From: Bacteroidales bacterium
GTDB taxonomy: Bacteria; Bacteroidota; Bacteroidia; Bacteroidales; UBA7960
Reading direction: 5' to 3'
NCBI GenBank assembly: GCA_007123065.1
Contig: SKSI01000020.1
Coordinates: forward strand, 1 to 12,458
DNA: 12,458 nucleotides
Part shown: positions 1 through 7,217 of the stretch, piece after piece
Layout: each line of letters begins with the position of its first letter
Numbering within the stretch: position 1 is the first letter of the stretch
Program-made: the position numbers and the translations under genes
The notes under the pieces: model-generated
The model's database searches: none
Seen by the model: the letters and a program-made list of their open reading frames with translations, nothing else
Told to the model about the DNA's origin: nothing

Positions 1-130
1 CTTCGCGTATGTCAAATCCAACTACTTTTACTTTTCTGGCAAACTCAAGTGCGATTGGCAGTCCGACATACCCAAGTCCGATAACAGACAGGATTGCTTC
101 TTTATTGACAAGTTTTTTGTAGATATCCAT
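1..130 (-). CDS. Nucleotide-sugar C6-dehydrogenase, N-terminal fragment (runs off the window)
   Basis: Only the first 43 codons are present; the gene continues beyond the left edge. The ATG is at 130-128. The protein opens with a short lead and then a Rossmann nucleotide-binding segment, VIGLGYVGLPIALEF (about residues 16-30), followed by VVGFDI, the second beta strand ending in the acidic residue that selects NAD+. This is the hallmark start of UDP-glucose/GDP-mannose dehydrogenase family enzymes. These oxidise C6 of a nucleotide sugar to the uronic acid. The LPIALEF and VVGFD wording is closer to the TviB/WbpO type (UDP-HexNAc dehydrogenases) than to WbpA, but the fragment is too short to fix the substrate. 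It is third in a minus-strand operon behind wbpE- and wbpD-like genes, which fits production of a 2-acetamido-uronic acid precursor. Family is confident; substrate is inference. Confidence 0.85.
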   Translation of the reverse strand, partial: MDIYKKLVNKEAILSVIGLGYVGLPIALEFARKVKVVGFDIRE

Positions 131-139
131 TGTAGATTT

Positions 140-203
140 TTTAGTTGTTTAGATGTTTAGTTGTTGAGATGTTTAGTTGTTTAGATGTTTAGTTGTTGAG
201 ATG
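140..203. repeat. Two perfect copies of a 32-bp tandem repeat made of four related octamers
   Basis: Positions 140-171 and 172-203 are identical 32-bp units. Each unit is four octamers: TTTAGTTG, TTTAGATG, TTTAGTTG, TTGAGATG. A third copy begins at 204 (TTTAG) and then decays. The array takes up 64 of the 88 bases between the wbpD-like stop and the dehydrogenase start. The plus strand contains no C, so the operon transcript here would contain no G and be unstructured. There is no open reading frame of interest. Confidence 0.9.
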
Positions 204-218
204 TTTAGGATTGAGGGT

Positions 219-824
219 TTATGGTTTATTTTTACTGGTTTTTTTGACTTGGTTGTTCACCAGTGTATATCTTTCCTTGCTTTCCGGGCAGGTAGCCTGA
301 CCATCTGTATCAAACTGCAGGCGATGGCCGAATTCGCTCATCCAGCCGATATGTTTGGCGGGGTTTCCCACAACGAGGGCATACGATGGCACGTCGCGGA
401 TCACAACAGCACCGGCGCCGATGAAGGCGTATGCGCCGATCTCGATGCCGCAAACAATGGTCGCATTTGCACCAATTGTGGCTCCCCTTTTTACCAAAGT
501 CCGAACGTACTGGTCGCGTCGGATCACTGCGCTGCGCGGATTTACAATATTGGTAAATACCATGGATGGGCCGAGAAAGACGTCATCATCACAGATCACA
601 CCGGTATAGATGGAAACATTGTTCTGAACTTTTACATTGTTACCCAATTTTACACCTGGTGATACCACCACATTTTGTCCAAAACTACAGTTTTCGCCAA
701 TTTCACAGTCCGGCATAATATGTGTAAAGTGCCATATCTTTGTGCCGGCTCCGATCTTGCAGCCCGGATCGATCACCGCACTCTCATGGAAGGAGTATCC
801 CGATTTTCTTATGATTTCACCCAT
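219..824 (-). CDS. wbpD: WbpD-like UDP-2-acetamido-3-amino-2,3-dideoxy-uronate N-acetyltransferase
   Basis: 201-residue left-handed beta-helix (hexapeptide repeat) acyltransferase. It is expected to acetylate the 3-amino group of UDP-GlcNAc(3NH2)A with acetyl-CoA, the step after the WbpE aminotransferase, in the cytoplasm. Hexapeptide turns run from about residue 15 to 145 (for example IDPGCKIGAGTKI, CEIGENCSFGQNV, ATIGANATIVCGIEIG). The segment GPSMVFTNIVNPRS (85-98), then RRDQY and TLVKRGATIGAN, closely matches what I recall of Pseudomonas WbpD, as does VVGNPAKHIGWMSEFG (151-166). A C-terminal tail of about 35 residues (CPESKERYTL, then a Lys-rich end) is longer than the minimal fold needs. 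The ATG at 824-822 lies 10 bases after the repeat array that fills the spacer behind wbpE. Operon order wbpE, wbpD, dehydrogenase supports the call. Confidence 0.92.
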   Translation of the reverse strand: MGEIIRKSGYSFHESAVIDPGCKIGAGTKIWHFTHIMPDCEIGENCSFGQNVVVSPGVKLGNNVKVQNNVSIYTGVICDDDVFLGPSMVFTNIVNPRSAVIRRDQYVRTLVKRGATIGANATIVCGIEIGAYAFIGAGAVVIRDVPSYALVVGNPAKHIGWMSEFGHRLQFDTDGQATCPESKERYTLVNNQVKKTSKNKP

Positions 825-833
825 GGAAGAATG

Positions 834-893
834 TTGATTTGTTGAATTATTTATTTGTTGAATTGTTCATTTGTTGATTCGTTGATTTGTTGA
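834..893. repeat. Degenerate octamer tandem array (about 7.5 copies)
   Basis: Read on the plus strand in steps of eight from 834: TTGATTTG, TTGAATTA, TTTATTTG, TTGAATTG, TTCATTTG, TTGATTCG, TTGATTTG, TTGA. Phase is kept throughout and variation is by substitution only. It lies in the spacer between the wbpE- and wbpD-like genes, ends 10 bases before the wbpD ATG, and adjoins the heptamer array at 896. Confidence 0.85.
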
Positions 894-895
894 CA

Positions 896-972
896 CTCAG
901 TTCCCAGTTCTCAGCTCTCAGTTCCCAGCTCTCAGTTCCCAGCTCTCAGTTCTCAGCTCCCAGTCCTCAGCC
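896..972. repeat. Heptamer tandem array, 11 in-phase copies of CYCAGYY
   Basis: Eleven consecutive heptamers on the plus strand, all fitting CYCAGYY: CTCAGTT, CCCAGTT, CTCAGCT, CTCAGTT, CCCAGCT, CTCAGTT, CCCAGCT, CTCAGTT, CTCAGCT, CCCAGTC, CTCAGCC. The CAG core is invariant and every difference is a C/T transition at fixed positions. On the coding (minus) strand it reads RRCTGRG. It begins at the very base after the wbpE-like stop codon (973-975). Seven-base periodic short repeats (STRRs) are known from cyanobacteria; whether this is related is unknown. Confidence 0.92.
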
Positions 973-2112
973 CTAAACTTTACACGCCTCCATCCCCTCC
1001 AGAACGTTAGCACATATATGCTTCAGCTGTTCCTCGTCCAGTTCTGTATGCATTGGCAGTGAGATAACGCTTTCGCTGAGTGCTTCCGATACGGGGAAGT
1101 CACCTTTTTTATAACGTGGGTCATCATAAGCTTTTTGCATATGCATAGGAACGGGATAATATACCATTGCCGGAATTTCTTTTTCAGCGAGAAAGGTCTG
1201 AAGTCCGAAACGATCAACACCTTTGGTTTTTAGTGTGTACTGATGGAATACATGGGTTGAGAAGGGGCTCCTGTCCGGAATTTCCAACCCGGGATGATCT
1301 TTAAATTGCTGATCATAATAATTGGCTGCATTTTGCCGCGCTTCGGCATAGGCATCCAGGTGGCGCAGCTTGATCCGGAGTATTGCGGCCTGTATGCTAT
1401 CCAGACGCGAGTTGACTCCAACGGAATCGTGGTAGTATCTGGTTTCCATGCCGTGATTGACAATTACGCGCATGCGTTGTGCGAGCGCGTCGTCATTGGT
1501 GAATATGGCCCCACCATCACCGTAGCATCCGAGGTTTTTGGATGGGAAAAATGATGTGCATCCAATGTGACCGATGGCGCCTGCTTTTTTTGTGGTTCCA
1601 TCGGTAAACAAATGGCTGGCACCGATTGCCTGTGCTGTGTCTTCAATCACGTAGAGGTCGTGAGCCTTAGCAATTTCCATGATGCTTTCCATCTCGGCGC
1701 ACTGTCCGAACAGGTGTACCGGTACAATTGCTTTCGTTTTCCGGGTGATGGCTTTCTTTAAAGCCTCCGGATCAATATTGAAGGTGTCAGGAAGAACATC
1801 CACCAAAACCGGTGTAAGTCCGAGCAGGGCAATCACCTCCACAGTAGCCACGAATGTGAATGTGGTGGTAATCACTTCATCGCCCGGTTTCAGATCCAGG
1901 GCCATCATCGCAACCTGGAGGGCATCAGTTCCGTTGGCACAGGGAACAACATGCTTCACATCAAGGTAGTTTTCAAGTTCTTTTTGAAACGCTTTCACCT
2001 CCGGCCCGTTTATGTATTGGGTAGAACGGATAACGTCAATTACTGCCGCGTCAATTTCCTCTTGTATCTTTTCATATTGACACTTTAAATCGACCATTTG
2101 GATTTTTTTCAT
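973..2112 (-). CDS. wbpE: DegT/DnrJ/EryC1/StrS aminotransferase, WbpE-like
   Basis: 379-residue PLP-dependent sugar aminotransferase. It is expected to transfer an amino group from glutamate to C3 of UDP-2-acetamido-3-keto-uronic acid in the cytoplasm. Landmarks: IDLK-like start MKKIQMVDLKCQYEKI, CANGTDALQ (58-66) for cofactor phosphate, IEDTAQ with Asp158 and Gln161 on the pyridine ring, and CTSFFPSKNLGCYGDGGAIF (185-204) with Lys192 as the Schiff-base lysine. VNSRLD and the C-terminal YPVPMHMQKAY follow as in Pseudomonas WbpE. The ATG at 2112-2110 is preferred. The frame stays open to 2217, but that extension has no family resemblance and contains the promoter element at 2160-2167. Its stop touches the heptamer array directly, and wbpD- and dehydrogenase-type genes follow. 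The substrate is inferred from these neighbours. Confidence 0.94.
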   Translation of the reverse strand: MKKIQMVDLKCQYEKIQEEIDAAVIDVIRSTQYINGPEVKAFQKELENYLDVKHVVPCANGTDALQVAMMALDLKPGDEVITTTFTFVATVEVIALLGLTPVLVDVLPDTFNIDPEALKKAITRKTKAIVPVHLFGQCAEMESIMEIAKAHDLYVIEDTAQAIGASHLFTDGTTKKAGAIGHIGCTSFFPSKNLGCYGDGGAIFTNDDALAQRMRVIVNHGMETRYYHDSVGVNSRLDSIQAAILRIKLRHLDAYAEARQNAANYYDQQFKDHPGLEIPDRSPFSTHVFHQYTLKTKGVDRFGLQTFLAEKEIPAMVYYPVPMHMQKAYDDPRYKKGDFPVSEALSESVISLPMHTELDEEQLKHICANVLEGMEACKV

Positions 2113-2159
2113 AGAAGAATCAAATAGTATTATGATGGTGAATAAATCATTTGCATCAA

Positions 2160-2167
2160 CAAAGATA
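2160..2167 (-). promoter_or_regulatory. Bacteroidota -7 promoter element for the wbpE-wbpD-dehydrogenase operon
   Basis: The minus strand reads TATCTTTG, matching TAnnTTTG. Transcription would start near 2153, giving a leader of about 40 nt before the ATG at 2112. No convincing TTTG element is seen at the -33 spacing. Confidence 0.55.
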
Positions 2168-2254
2168 AAAATATTTGATACGGTTTGACTGCTTATTAAA
2201 ATATAAATGCATAACATGAACGGACTATTGTATTAGACGTATGGAAACAATGTT

Positions 2255-2262
2255 TATCTTTG
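2255..2262 (+). promoter_or_regulatory. Bacteroidota -7 promoter element for waaA
   Basis: TATCTTTG matches TAnnTTTG. Transcription would begin around 2269, leaving only about 10 nt before the waaA ATG at 2279, so the mRNA would be almost leaderless. A TTG at 2228-2230 is somewhat too far away to be a good -33 element. Confidence 0.55.
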
Positions 2263-2278
2263 ATGCAAAAGCCAGGAT

Positions 2279-3532
2279 ATGCGTTTTTTTTATGTTTTAT
2301 TCCTGCACCTCTATCATACCGGTATTTTTGTTGCTTCTGTTGGTTCGCGGAAAGCTCGTCAGTGGATGCAAGGAAGACGTATGCTGTTTAAGGAAATGGA
2401 GCATGCCGTGCAGGAGGACTTGCATAAGGGCATAGATACCCCACCACTCTGGTTGCACTGCGCCTCACTGGGAGAATTTGAACAAAGCCGATCTGTTCTG
2501 GAACGTATTCGTGAGGAATATCCCCAAAAAAGAATTTTACTCACCTTTTTCTCCCCTGCTGGTTACCGGCATTGCAAGGATACATCACTCGCTGACCATG
2601 TCTTTTATTTGCCGATTCCGACCCCTGCCAACGTTCGTCGTTTTCTGGATCTCTGGAACCCCGGGTTGGTTGCGTTTGTCCGTTCCGAATACTGGTACAC
2701 ATTTATGAGGGCTCTTTCCGACAGGGAGGTTCCAATGGTTGTATTGTCATCCATTTTCCGGTCGCGGCAATATTTCTTCCGTTTTACCGGCCGCTGGTTT
2801 CGCAGGCAACTGCATCGCATCAGCTGTTTTTTCGTTCAGGAAGAGGCCTCCGCAGAGCTTTTGAACAACCATGGCATTCATCAGCATGTTGTTTGCGGTG
2901 ATACACGTTTTGACAGGGTTTGTTCACTCAGTCAGAATCCGGAACCAATCGCTTCTATTTCCGAATTTGCCGGAGACAGCAAGGTCCTGGTTGCCGGAAG
3001 CACCTGGCCTGCTGATGAGGTCCTGTTGAAGCATCTTATCCTGGACTCTTCGCTGCAGATGAAAATCATCATAGCACCACACGAGATTCATGAATCGCGC
3101 ATTCAGCAAGTTGAAAAACTTGCTCCTGGAAAAACGGTAAGGTATTCACAATTACAGACGGATCCTCCTTTGGATGCCGGTATTTTAATTCTGGATACCA
3201 TCGGTTTATTATCCAGGGTATATCAATACGGTCATATTGCTTATGTTGGAGGCGGTTTCGGTCATGGTATTCACAATATCCTGGAAGCCGCCACCTGGGG
3301 ATTGCCCGTTTTTTTTGGTCCGAACCACAAAAAGTTTGCTGAGGCAAAAGATTTGATTGTTCGCGAAGGTGCCCAGGTGGTTTCGGGAGGCAATGAATTG
3401 CATTCGCACGTAAGTGCAATACTGCGGGATAATCGCTTGCATCAGCGCAAAGCGAAAATCTGCAAGGACTATGTTGCAGAAAAAAGCGGGGTCACCGATG
3501 CCGTCATGAAACACCTGAAAATTTGGCTTTAA
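2279..3532 (+). CDS. waaA: 3-deoxy-D-manno-octulosonic acid (Kdo) transferase
   Basis: 417-residue GT30 enzyme, the normal length for the family. It transfers Kdo from CMP-Kdo to lipid A precursor at the inner face of the inner membrane, the first step of LPS core synthesis. The N-terminal hydrophobic stretch (residues 1-20) is the usual membrane anchor. LHCASLGEFEQ (59-69) carries the catalytic glutamate, Glu66, in the SxGE motif. Later motifs are in order: GDTRFDRV (207-214), GSTW (240-243), APHEI (266-270), DTIGLL (306-311), GGGFGHGIHNILEA (324-337, nucleotide site) and FFGPNHKKF. The ATG at 2279 follows a -7 element at 2255. The stop at 3530-3532 overlaps the stop of the convergent glycosyltransferase gene. 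It is not obviously co-transcribed with any neighbour. Confidence 0.96.
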   Translation: MRFFYVLFLHLYHTGIFVASVGSRKARQWMQGRRMLFKEMEHAVQEDLHKGIDTPPLWLHCASLGEFEQSRSVLERIREEYPQKRILLTFFSPAGYRHCKDTSLADHVFYLPIPTPANVRRFLDLWNPGLVAFVRSEYWYTFMRALSDREVPMVVLSSIFRSRQYFFRFTGRWFRRQLHRISCFFVQEEASAELLNNHGIHQHVVCGDTRFDRVCSLSQNPEPIASISEFAGDSKVLVAGSTWPADEVLLKHLILDSSLQMKIIIAPHEIHESRIQQVEKLAPGKTVRYSQLQTDPPLDAGILILDTIGLLSRVYQYGHIAYVGGGFGHGIHNILEAATWGLPVFFGPNHKKFAEAKDLIVREGAQVVSGGNELHSHVSAILRDNRLHQRKAKICKDYVAEKSGVTDAVMKHLKIWL

Positions 3533-4380
3533 ACAATATCCTGGAAACGTTCCGGAATTTCAATCACCGGTTTTTCGCGAAGCATCCCAGGCTTGTTAAG
3601 GGAGAAAAACGGGCGGCAAAGGGTTTGCCTTTTGCGGGCTTTTGCAAAGAAATTGTCGCCGTGAACAGGCTTTTTTCGCCTTATTATTTCAAACAAACCA
3701 AACCTGCGGTTGAAATGCTGCGACCATCCCCGCTTGTTTAATTCCTGATCGCTGATCTTTTTTTTGCACAATTCATAATCCACCATCCCAAAATGAAAAA
3801 GAAATAAATTTGAGTCAATGAAAAAGTTTTTCCCTTTCACCCTGTGGTATCCTGATCCCCATATTACGGGACGTGTGGCAACAACCGCTTTGGTGTATCT
3901 TGCTGATACATGCGCATATTTCCTCTGTTGTAGAAACGGGCGTGTCGGGTCTATTTGCTTTTCCCGATCAGCATGTTGACCCACATCCAGTCCGAGGGCA
4001 GAGCGGGTAGAAGTTTTGAATGGCTGTGACAGGTATTCTGCCAGATTTTTTCCGGTAGCGGGGTCTGCAACCAGAAATTCATCAATGTCGTTGGCGATTA
4101 TGATATCGTAATGCTGAAACAAATCCTTTGCAATGCCGGAAACAAGTCTGGCACGGTACATGTCTCCTTTTAACCTGCCCATTGGCCTGTGTTCCTTCCG
4201 GATAATGTTGATCGTTTCGTGTTGGGCAGGAAGTGGCTGATCCAGACCGTCCAACACGAGATAAAGGTTTTTATGGCCCAGCTGCCTGCCATAATAATCA
4301 ATCCACTTCGGTGTAAAAAAGTCGTCGTTCCGAACCATTGAAATGACTGCGATTTTTTTTGTATGGGCTGATTGCATCAT
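3529..4380 (-). CDS. Glycosyltransferase, family 2 / GT92-like type
   Basis: 283-residue soluble protein resembling the Glyco_tranf_2_4 group. It begins KIAVISMVRNDDFFTPKWID (9-28), the typical opening where MVRND binds the nucleotide and the W-D-Y segment starts the acceptor helix. A DxD-type metal motif follows: IIANDIDEFLV (94-104), with Asp98 and Asp100. WGSGYHR (174-180) and FHFGMVDY (195-202) match the C-terminal motif region of the group. No membrane segment is seen. The sugar donor and acceptor cannot be told from sequence; position between waaA and a Stealth gene suggests an LPS core or capsule residue. ATG at 4380 was chosen; the frame extends to a TTG at 4404 without family resemblance. 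The 3' end overlaps the waaA stop by 4 bp in convergent orientation. No -7 element was recognised upstream. Confidence 0.8.
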   Translation of the reverse strand: MMQSAHTKKIAVISMVRNDDFFTPKWIDYYGRQLGHKNLYLVLDGLDQPLPAQHETINIIRKEHRPMGRLKGDMYRARLVSGIAKDLFQHYDIIIANDIDEFLVADPATGKNLAEYLSQPFKTSTRSALGLDVGQHADREKQIDPTRPFLQQRKYAHVSARYTKAVVATRPVIWGSGYHRVKGKNFFIDSNLFLFHFGMVDYELCKKKISDQELNKRGWSQHFNRRFGLFEIIRRKKPVHGDNFFAKARKRQTLCRPFFSLNKPGMLREKPVIEIPERFQDIV

Positions 4381-4474
4381 TGAACAAGATTGTGAATACA
4401 GCAAAACAATGCGTTTTCATTGCATACTTGATTCATTAGCGCAAAAATGCGAAAAAAATGCCATTTATTAGCTT

Positions 4475-4482
4475 TATATTTG
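4475..4482 (+). promoter_or_regulatory. Bacteroidota -7 promoter element for the Stealth gene
   Basis: TATATTTG matches TAnnTTTG. A start near 4489 gives a leader of about 36 nt before the ATG at 4525. It also argues against the in-frame ATG at 4447, which lies upstream of this element. Confidence 0.5.
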
Positions 4483-4524
4483 CTTTTCAAATTAAAAACA
4501 GGGATTCTTAACGGTTCTGATTTT

Positions 4525-5553
4525 ATGGAAAATGATTCGGCAAACGATAATCAGGCCATTGATGTGGTGATCTCCTGGGTGGATGGCAATGACCCTGATC
4601 ATCAGAAAAAGGTAGATGCCCATCTCGATAACCGTGTGCGAAAATTCATACCAGGGGCACATCCGACACGGTTTCGTTCGGTCAATGAAATCAAGTATTG
4701 TGTCCTGTCTGTATTTACCTTTGCCCCTTTTGTCCGAAACGTGTATGTTGTATCGGATGAACAGAACCCCGGACTATACGACGACATCCGTCGCTATTTC
4801 CCTGATCGCCTTCAGTCTTTCAAAGTCGTTGATCACAAAGAGATTTTCAAAGGGTATGAAAAATACCTGCCGACCTTCAGCAGCAGAACCATTGAAAGCA
4901 TGATCTGGCGGATAGACGGACTTTCTGATAACTTTATTTATTTTAATGATGATTCATTTTTAATCAGGAAAACAGAAACTTCTGATTTTTTTATCCGGGG
5001 AAAGCCGGTTCTGCGTGGCGGATGGTTGCCATCTCCATGGCCAAGGACCCTGTGGGCAGCTTTTCAAAACCTGATTCAAAAGTCTTTGTTACGAAATAAA
5101 GACTTTCAACCCAAACCCTCTTATCATCTCGGACAATGGCTTGCAGCAAAATTAGCCGGATTCCGGTTCCGGTATTTCTATTTTAATCATACCCCTTATT
5201 CCATAAACAAACACACGGCCAAACATTTTTTTGAAAAGAAGCCCGGTTTTTTTGAAGATCACGTGCAGCACAGGTTTAAGAATCATAAACAGGTTAACTT
5301 TATATCCTTGCTCTATCATATTGAATTAAAAAGCGGGAATAAGTATATTAGCCGGCCTGATGTAGCCTATGTAAATCCTACCGGACGATCGGAAGGCTAT
5401 ATTGATAAAAAAATTGAACTTTGCAAACGTGAGGAGCGCATCAAATTTTTGTGTGTGCAGAGTATGGATCTGTGCAATAAAGAGGAACAGGACAAAGTTT
5501 TTATGTGGCTGGAAGAGCTGTTTCAAAAGTCCCGTTCTGTAGCAAACCATTGA
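4525..5553 (+). CDS. Stealth family sugar-phosphate transferase (capsular polysaccharide phosphotransferase)
   Basis: 342 residues from the chosen ATG. Stealth proteins transfer hexose-1-phosphate from UDP-sugars onto glycans; the animal relative is GlcNAc-1-phosphotransferase. Conserved region 1 is IDVVISWVDGNDP (12-24). Region 2 runs from about 48 to 150: TRFRSVNEIKYCVLSVF, then VYVVSDEQNPGL, LPTFSSRTIES and IYFNDDSFL, with the Asp-Asp pair at 142-143. Region 3 follows with HTPYSINKH (222-230) and nearby aromatic/His residues; region 4 (HRF, then DVAYVN) is less clear. No signal peptide or membrane segment is seen, fitting cytoplasmic action. An upstream in-frame ATG at 4447 would add 26 AT-rich codons across the -7 element and is less likely. 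The O-antigen ligase-like gene follows 40 bases later in the same direction, so the pair is probably one operon. The glycan acted on is unknown. Confidence 0.9.
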   Translation: MENDSANDNQAIDVVISWVDGNDPDHQKKVDAHLDNRVRKFIPGAHPTRFRSVNEIKYCVLSVFTFAPFVRNVYVVSDEQNPGLYDDIRRYFPDRLQSFKVVDHKEIFKGYEKYLPTFSSRTIESMIWRIDGLSDNFIYFNDDSFLIRKTETSDFFIRGKPVLRGGWLPSPWPRTLWAAFQNLIQKSLLRNKDFQPKPSYHLGQWLAAKLAGFRFRYFYFNHTPYSINKHTAKHFFEKKPGFFEDHVQHRFKNHKQVNFISLLYHIELKSGNKYISRPDVAYVNPTGRSEGYIDKKIELCKREERIKFLCVQSMDLCNKEEQDKVFMWLEELFQKSRSVANH

Positions 5554-5593
5554 GAATGAATGCGTGTTAAACCAATACTTAGCTGGCCAGACC

Positions 5594-7174
5594 ATGTTAT
5601 CTGAACTAAAAAATGCGTTTATCAAATCATCCGACGAGCGGATATTTGAATATGTGATGTTTTTGTGCCTTTGCTTGTTTGTGATCAGCTTGCCTACCTC
5701 CAGGGCGTTTGTAAGTATATCGCAAATATTGCTGGGAATCAATTGGTTACTGGAGGGTTCATACACAGAAAAGTTCCGGCGTTTAAGAAAGAACAGGGCT
5801 TCGCTTTACCTGATTGGTGTCTTCTTTGTTTATGCGCTGGGCCTGTTTTGGACACAGGATTTGGCTTATGGTTTGGGCTCGGTGATGAAAAACAAGCTGC
5901 CATACTTGTCATTGATCTTTGTAGTTGCTTCGTCCAGACCGATAAAAGATCAAAGAATCGTGATATTGCCTTTGCTGTTTGCAGCTGCCTTAGTGGTCGC
6001 AACTCTGGCCGGTGCTGTGGTTGTGTTGTCGGAAGCGCATACAGATCCCCGGGATGTGTCCCCTTTTATCCCACATATTCATCTTAGTATGATGATATTG
6101 ATGACAGCCTTCTTCCTGCCATGGTATGTCCGGCGGCTATCTGCCGGCAAAAAATGGTTGTATTTGACTTTTGGGATATCAATATGGCTTATCGTTTTCA
6201 TGTTCATTATGGGAACCCTGACAGGAATCATCAGCCTTGCTGTTGTTCTGGTGTTTCTTGTGATACGAAATCTGATTGTTAAACCCGGAATCCTTAAAAC
6301 AGTTTCCGTAAGTCTCATCCTTATCTTGTTTGTTGTTTCATTCGCTTTTGTCATCAACAAGATCACAAAACCGCTCTGCCTGGAGATTGACCCAGCCCCT
6401 CAAGCTTACCTGGAGTTAACAGAAGAAGGCAACCCATACTCCCACGATATGGATAACCGCTTGCGTGAGAACGGACATCTTGTTTTTACTTTTATTGCTG
6501 AGGACGAACTGCGGGAAGCCTGGAACCAACGGAGCGAAATCGGCTTTGACAGCCTTGACCTTGCCGGTAATAGCCTGAAGCATACCCTCTACAGATATTT
6601 GAGTTCGCTTGGATTGCGAAAAGATAAAGCGGGTATGGATGCCCTTTCAGATGAAGATGTCAAAGCAGTTGAACAAGGGCTGTCTAATTATTTATATACG
6701 GAATGGCCCAACGTGTATGTTCGTATCCACCAGACATTCTGGGAGCTTTATAGCTATCGCGAAACAGCAAACCCAAGCGGACATTCTTTTACGCAGCGGC
6801 TGGAGGTTTGGAGGGCTGGCTTTGCTGTGGTAAAAATGAAACCCCTGTTCGGCTGGGGAACAGGAGACCACCTTGATGCCATTCAATTTGGTCTGGAGCA
6901 TATTGAATCAAAGTTTGACTCATTCAGGTTGCGCCACGCCCACAATCAGTTCCTGCATCTCACGATTATGCTTGGAGTTTCCGGTTTGACCCTGATCTTT
7001 GGTCTTTATTTTTTGTTTGTCTGGAAATCAAGGGCATACAGATATTTGCCCTTTAATATCCTTCTTGTAATCGTTCTGGTGTTTATGCTTGGAAACAGCC
7101 CGCTCGACAGTCAGATGTCATTGAATTTTATCTTGTTTTCGGCCTTGTATTTTGGCGTGCTTATCAGGGAGTAA
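5594..7174 (+). CDS. O-antigen ligase / Wzy-type polymerase family membrane protein
   Basis: 526 residues from ATG 5594; a GTG at 5564 would add 10. It is a polytopic inner-membrane protein with about ten to twelve hydrophobic segments, most before residue 258 and a few after 455. Between them is a large periplasmic loop (about 258-415), longer than in Escherichia WaaL. The loop has GNPYSHD, then TLYRYLSSLGLRKDKAG (331-347), wording I recall from many Bacteroidota O-antigen ligases. The Wzy_C core follows: RLEVWRAGF (402-410), PLFGWGTGDH (417-426) and the RHAHNQFLHL segment (447-456), with the catalytic-type His and Arg residues. Such enzymes join undecaprenyl-linked glycan to lipid A-core, or polymerise repeat units; sequence alone does not decide. 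It lies just after the Stealth gene and converges on the ATP-grasp gene 43 bases away. No good terminator is visible between them. Confidence 0.9.
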   Translation: MLSELKNAFIKSSDERIFEYVMFLCLCLFVISLPTSRAFVSISQILLGINWLLEGSYTEKFRRLRKNRASLYLIGVFFVYALGLFWTQDLAYGLGSVMKNKLPYLSLIFVVASSRPIKDQRIVILPLLFAAALVVATLAGAVVVLSEAHTDPRDVSPFIPHIHLSMMILMTAFFLPWYVRRLSAGKKWLYLTFGISIWLIVFMFIMGTLTGIISLAVVLVFLVIRNLIVKPGILKTVSVSLILILFVVSFAFVINKITKPLCLEIDPAPQAYLELTEEGNPYSHDMDNRLRENGHLVFTFIAEDELREAWNQRSEIGFDSLDLAGNSLKHTLYRYLSSLGLRKDKAGMDALSDEDVKAVEQGLSNYLYTEWPNVYVRIHQTFWELYSYRETANPSGHSFTQRLEVWRAGFAVVKMKPLFGWGTGDHLDAIQFGLEHIESKFDSFRLRHAHNQFLHLTIMLGVSGLTLIFGLYFLFVWKSRAYRYLPFNILLVIVLVFMLGNSPLDSQMSLNFILFSALYFGVLIRE

Positions 7175-7217
7175 TATCTAAAAGCCTATAAACAATTGCG
7201 TTGGTTGTGGCTGGTAC

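Larger units (their letters stand above)
2150..2269. repeat. Inverted repeat of two divergent promoters
   Basis: The plus strand at 2253-2269 reads TTTATCTTTG followed directly by ATGCAAA. The minus strand at 2169-2150 reads TTTATCTTTG, then TTG, then ATGCAAA. The two arms differ only by the 3-base insertion and face away from each other, one for wbpE and one for waaA. They cover the -7 element plus the first transcribed bases. They may mark a shared regulator site, a duplicated promoter, or chance around a common consensus. Confidence 0.6.

Noticed and set aside
177..662. Plus-strand open frame opposite the wbpD-like gene
   Set aside because: It is antisense to a strongly conserved acyltransferase, has no family motifs, and begins inside the 32-bp repeat.
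896..972. Possible CRISPR array
   Set aside because: Units are 7 bases, contiguous and without spacers; no cas gene is near. The same reasoning excludes the arrays at 140, 834 and 11053.
2113..2217. N-terminal extension of the wbpE-like aminotransferase
   Set aside because: The extra codons do not resemble the family, and the -7 promoter element at 2160-2167 lies within them.
4447..4524. Earlier ATG for the Stealth protein
   Set aside because: It lies upstream of the TATATTTG element, and the added 26 residues fall outside the first conserved region. It cannot be fully excluded.
5564..5593. GTG start for the O-antigen ligase-like gene
   Set aside because: The ATG at 5594 keeps all hydrophobic segments and motifs; GTG remains a minor alternative.
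7175..7217. Terminator between the O-antigen ligase-like and ATP-grasp genes
   Set aside because: AGCC and GGCT arms with ACAA/TTGT inside can pair only with a 5-base bulge, and no T run follows.
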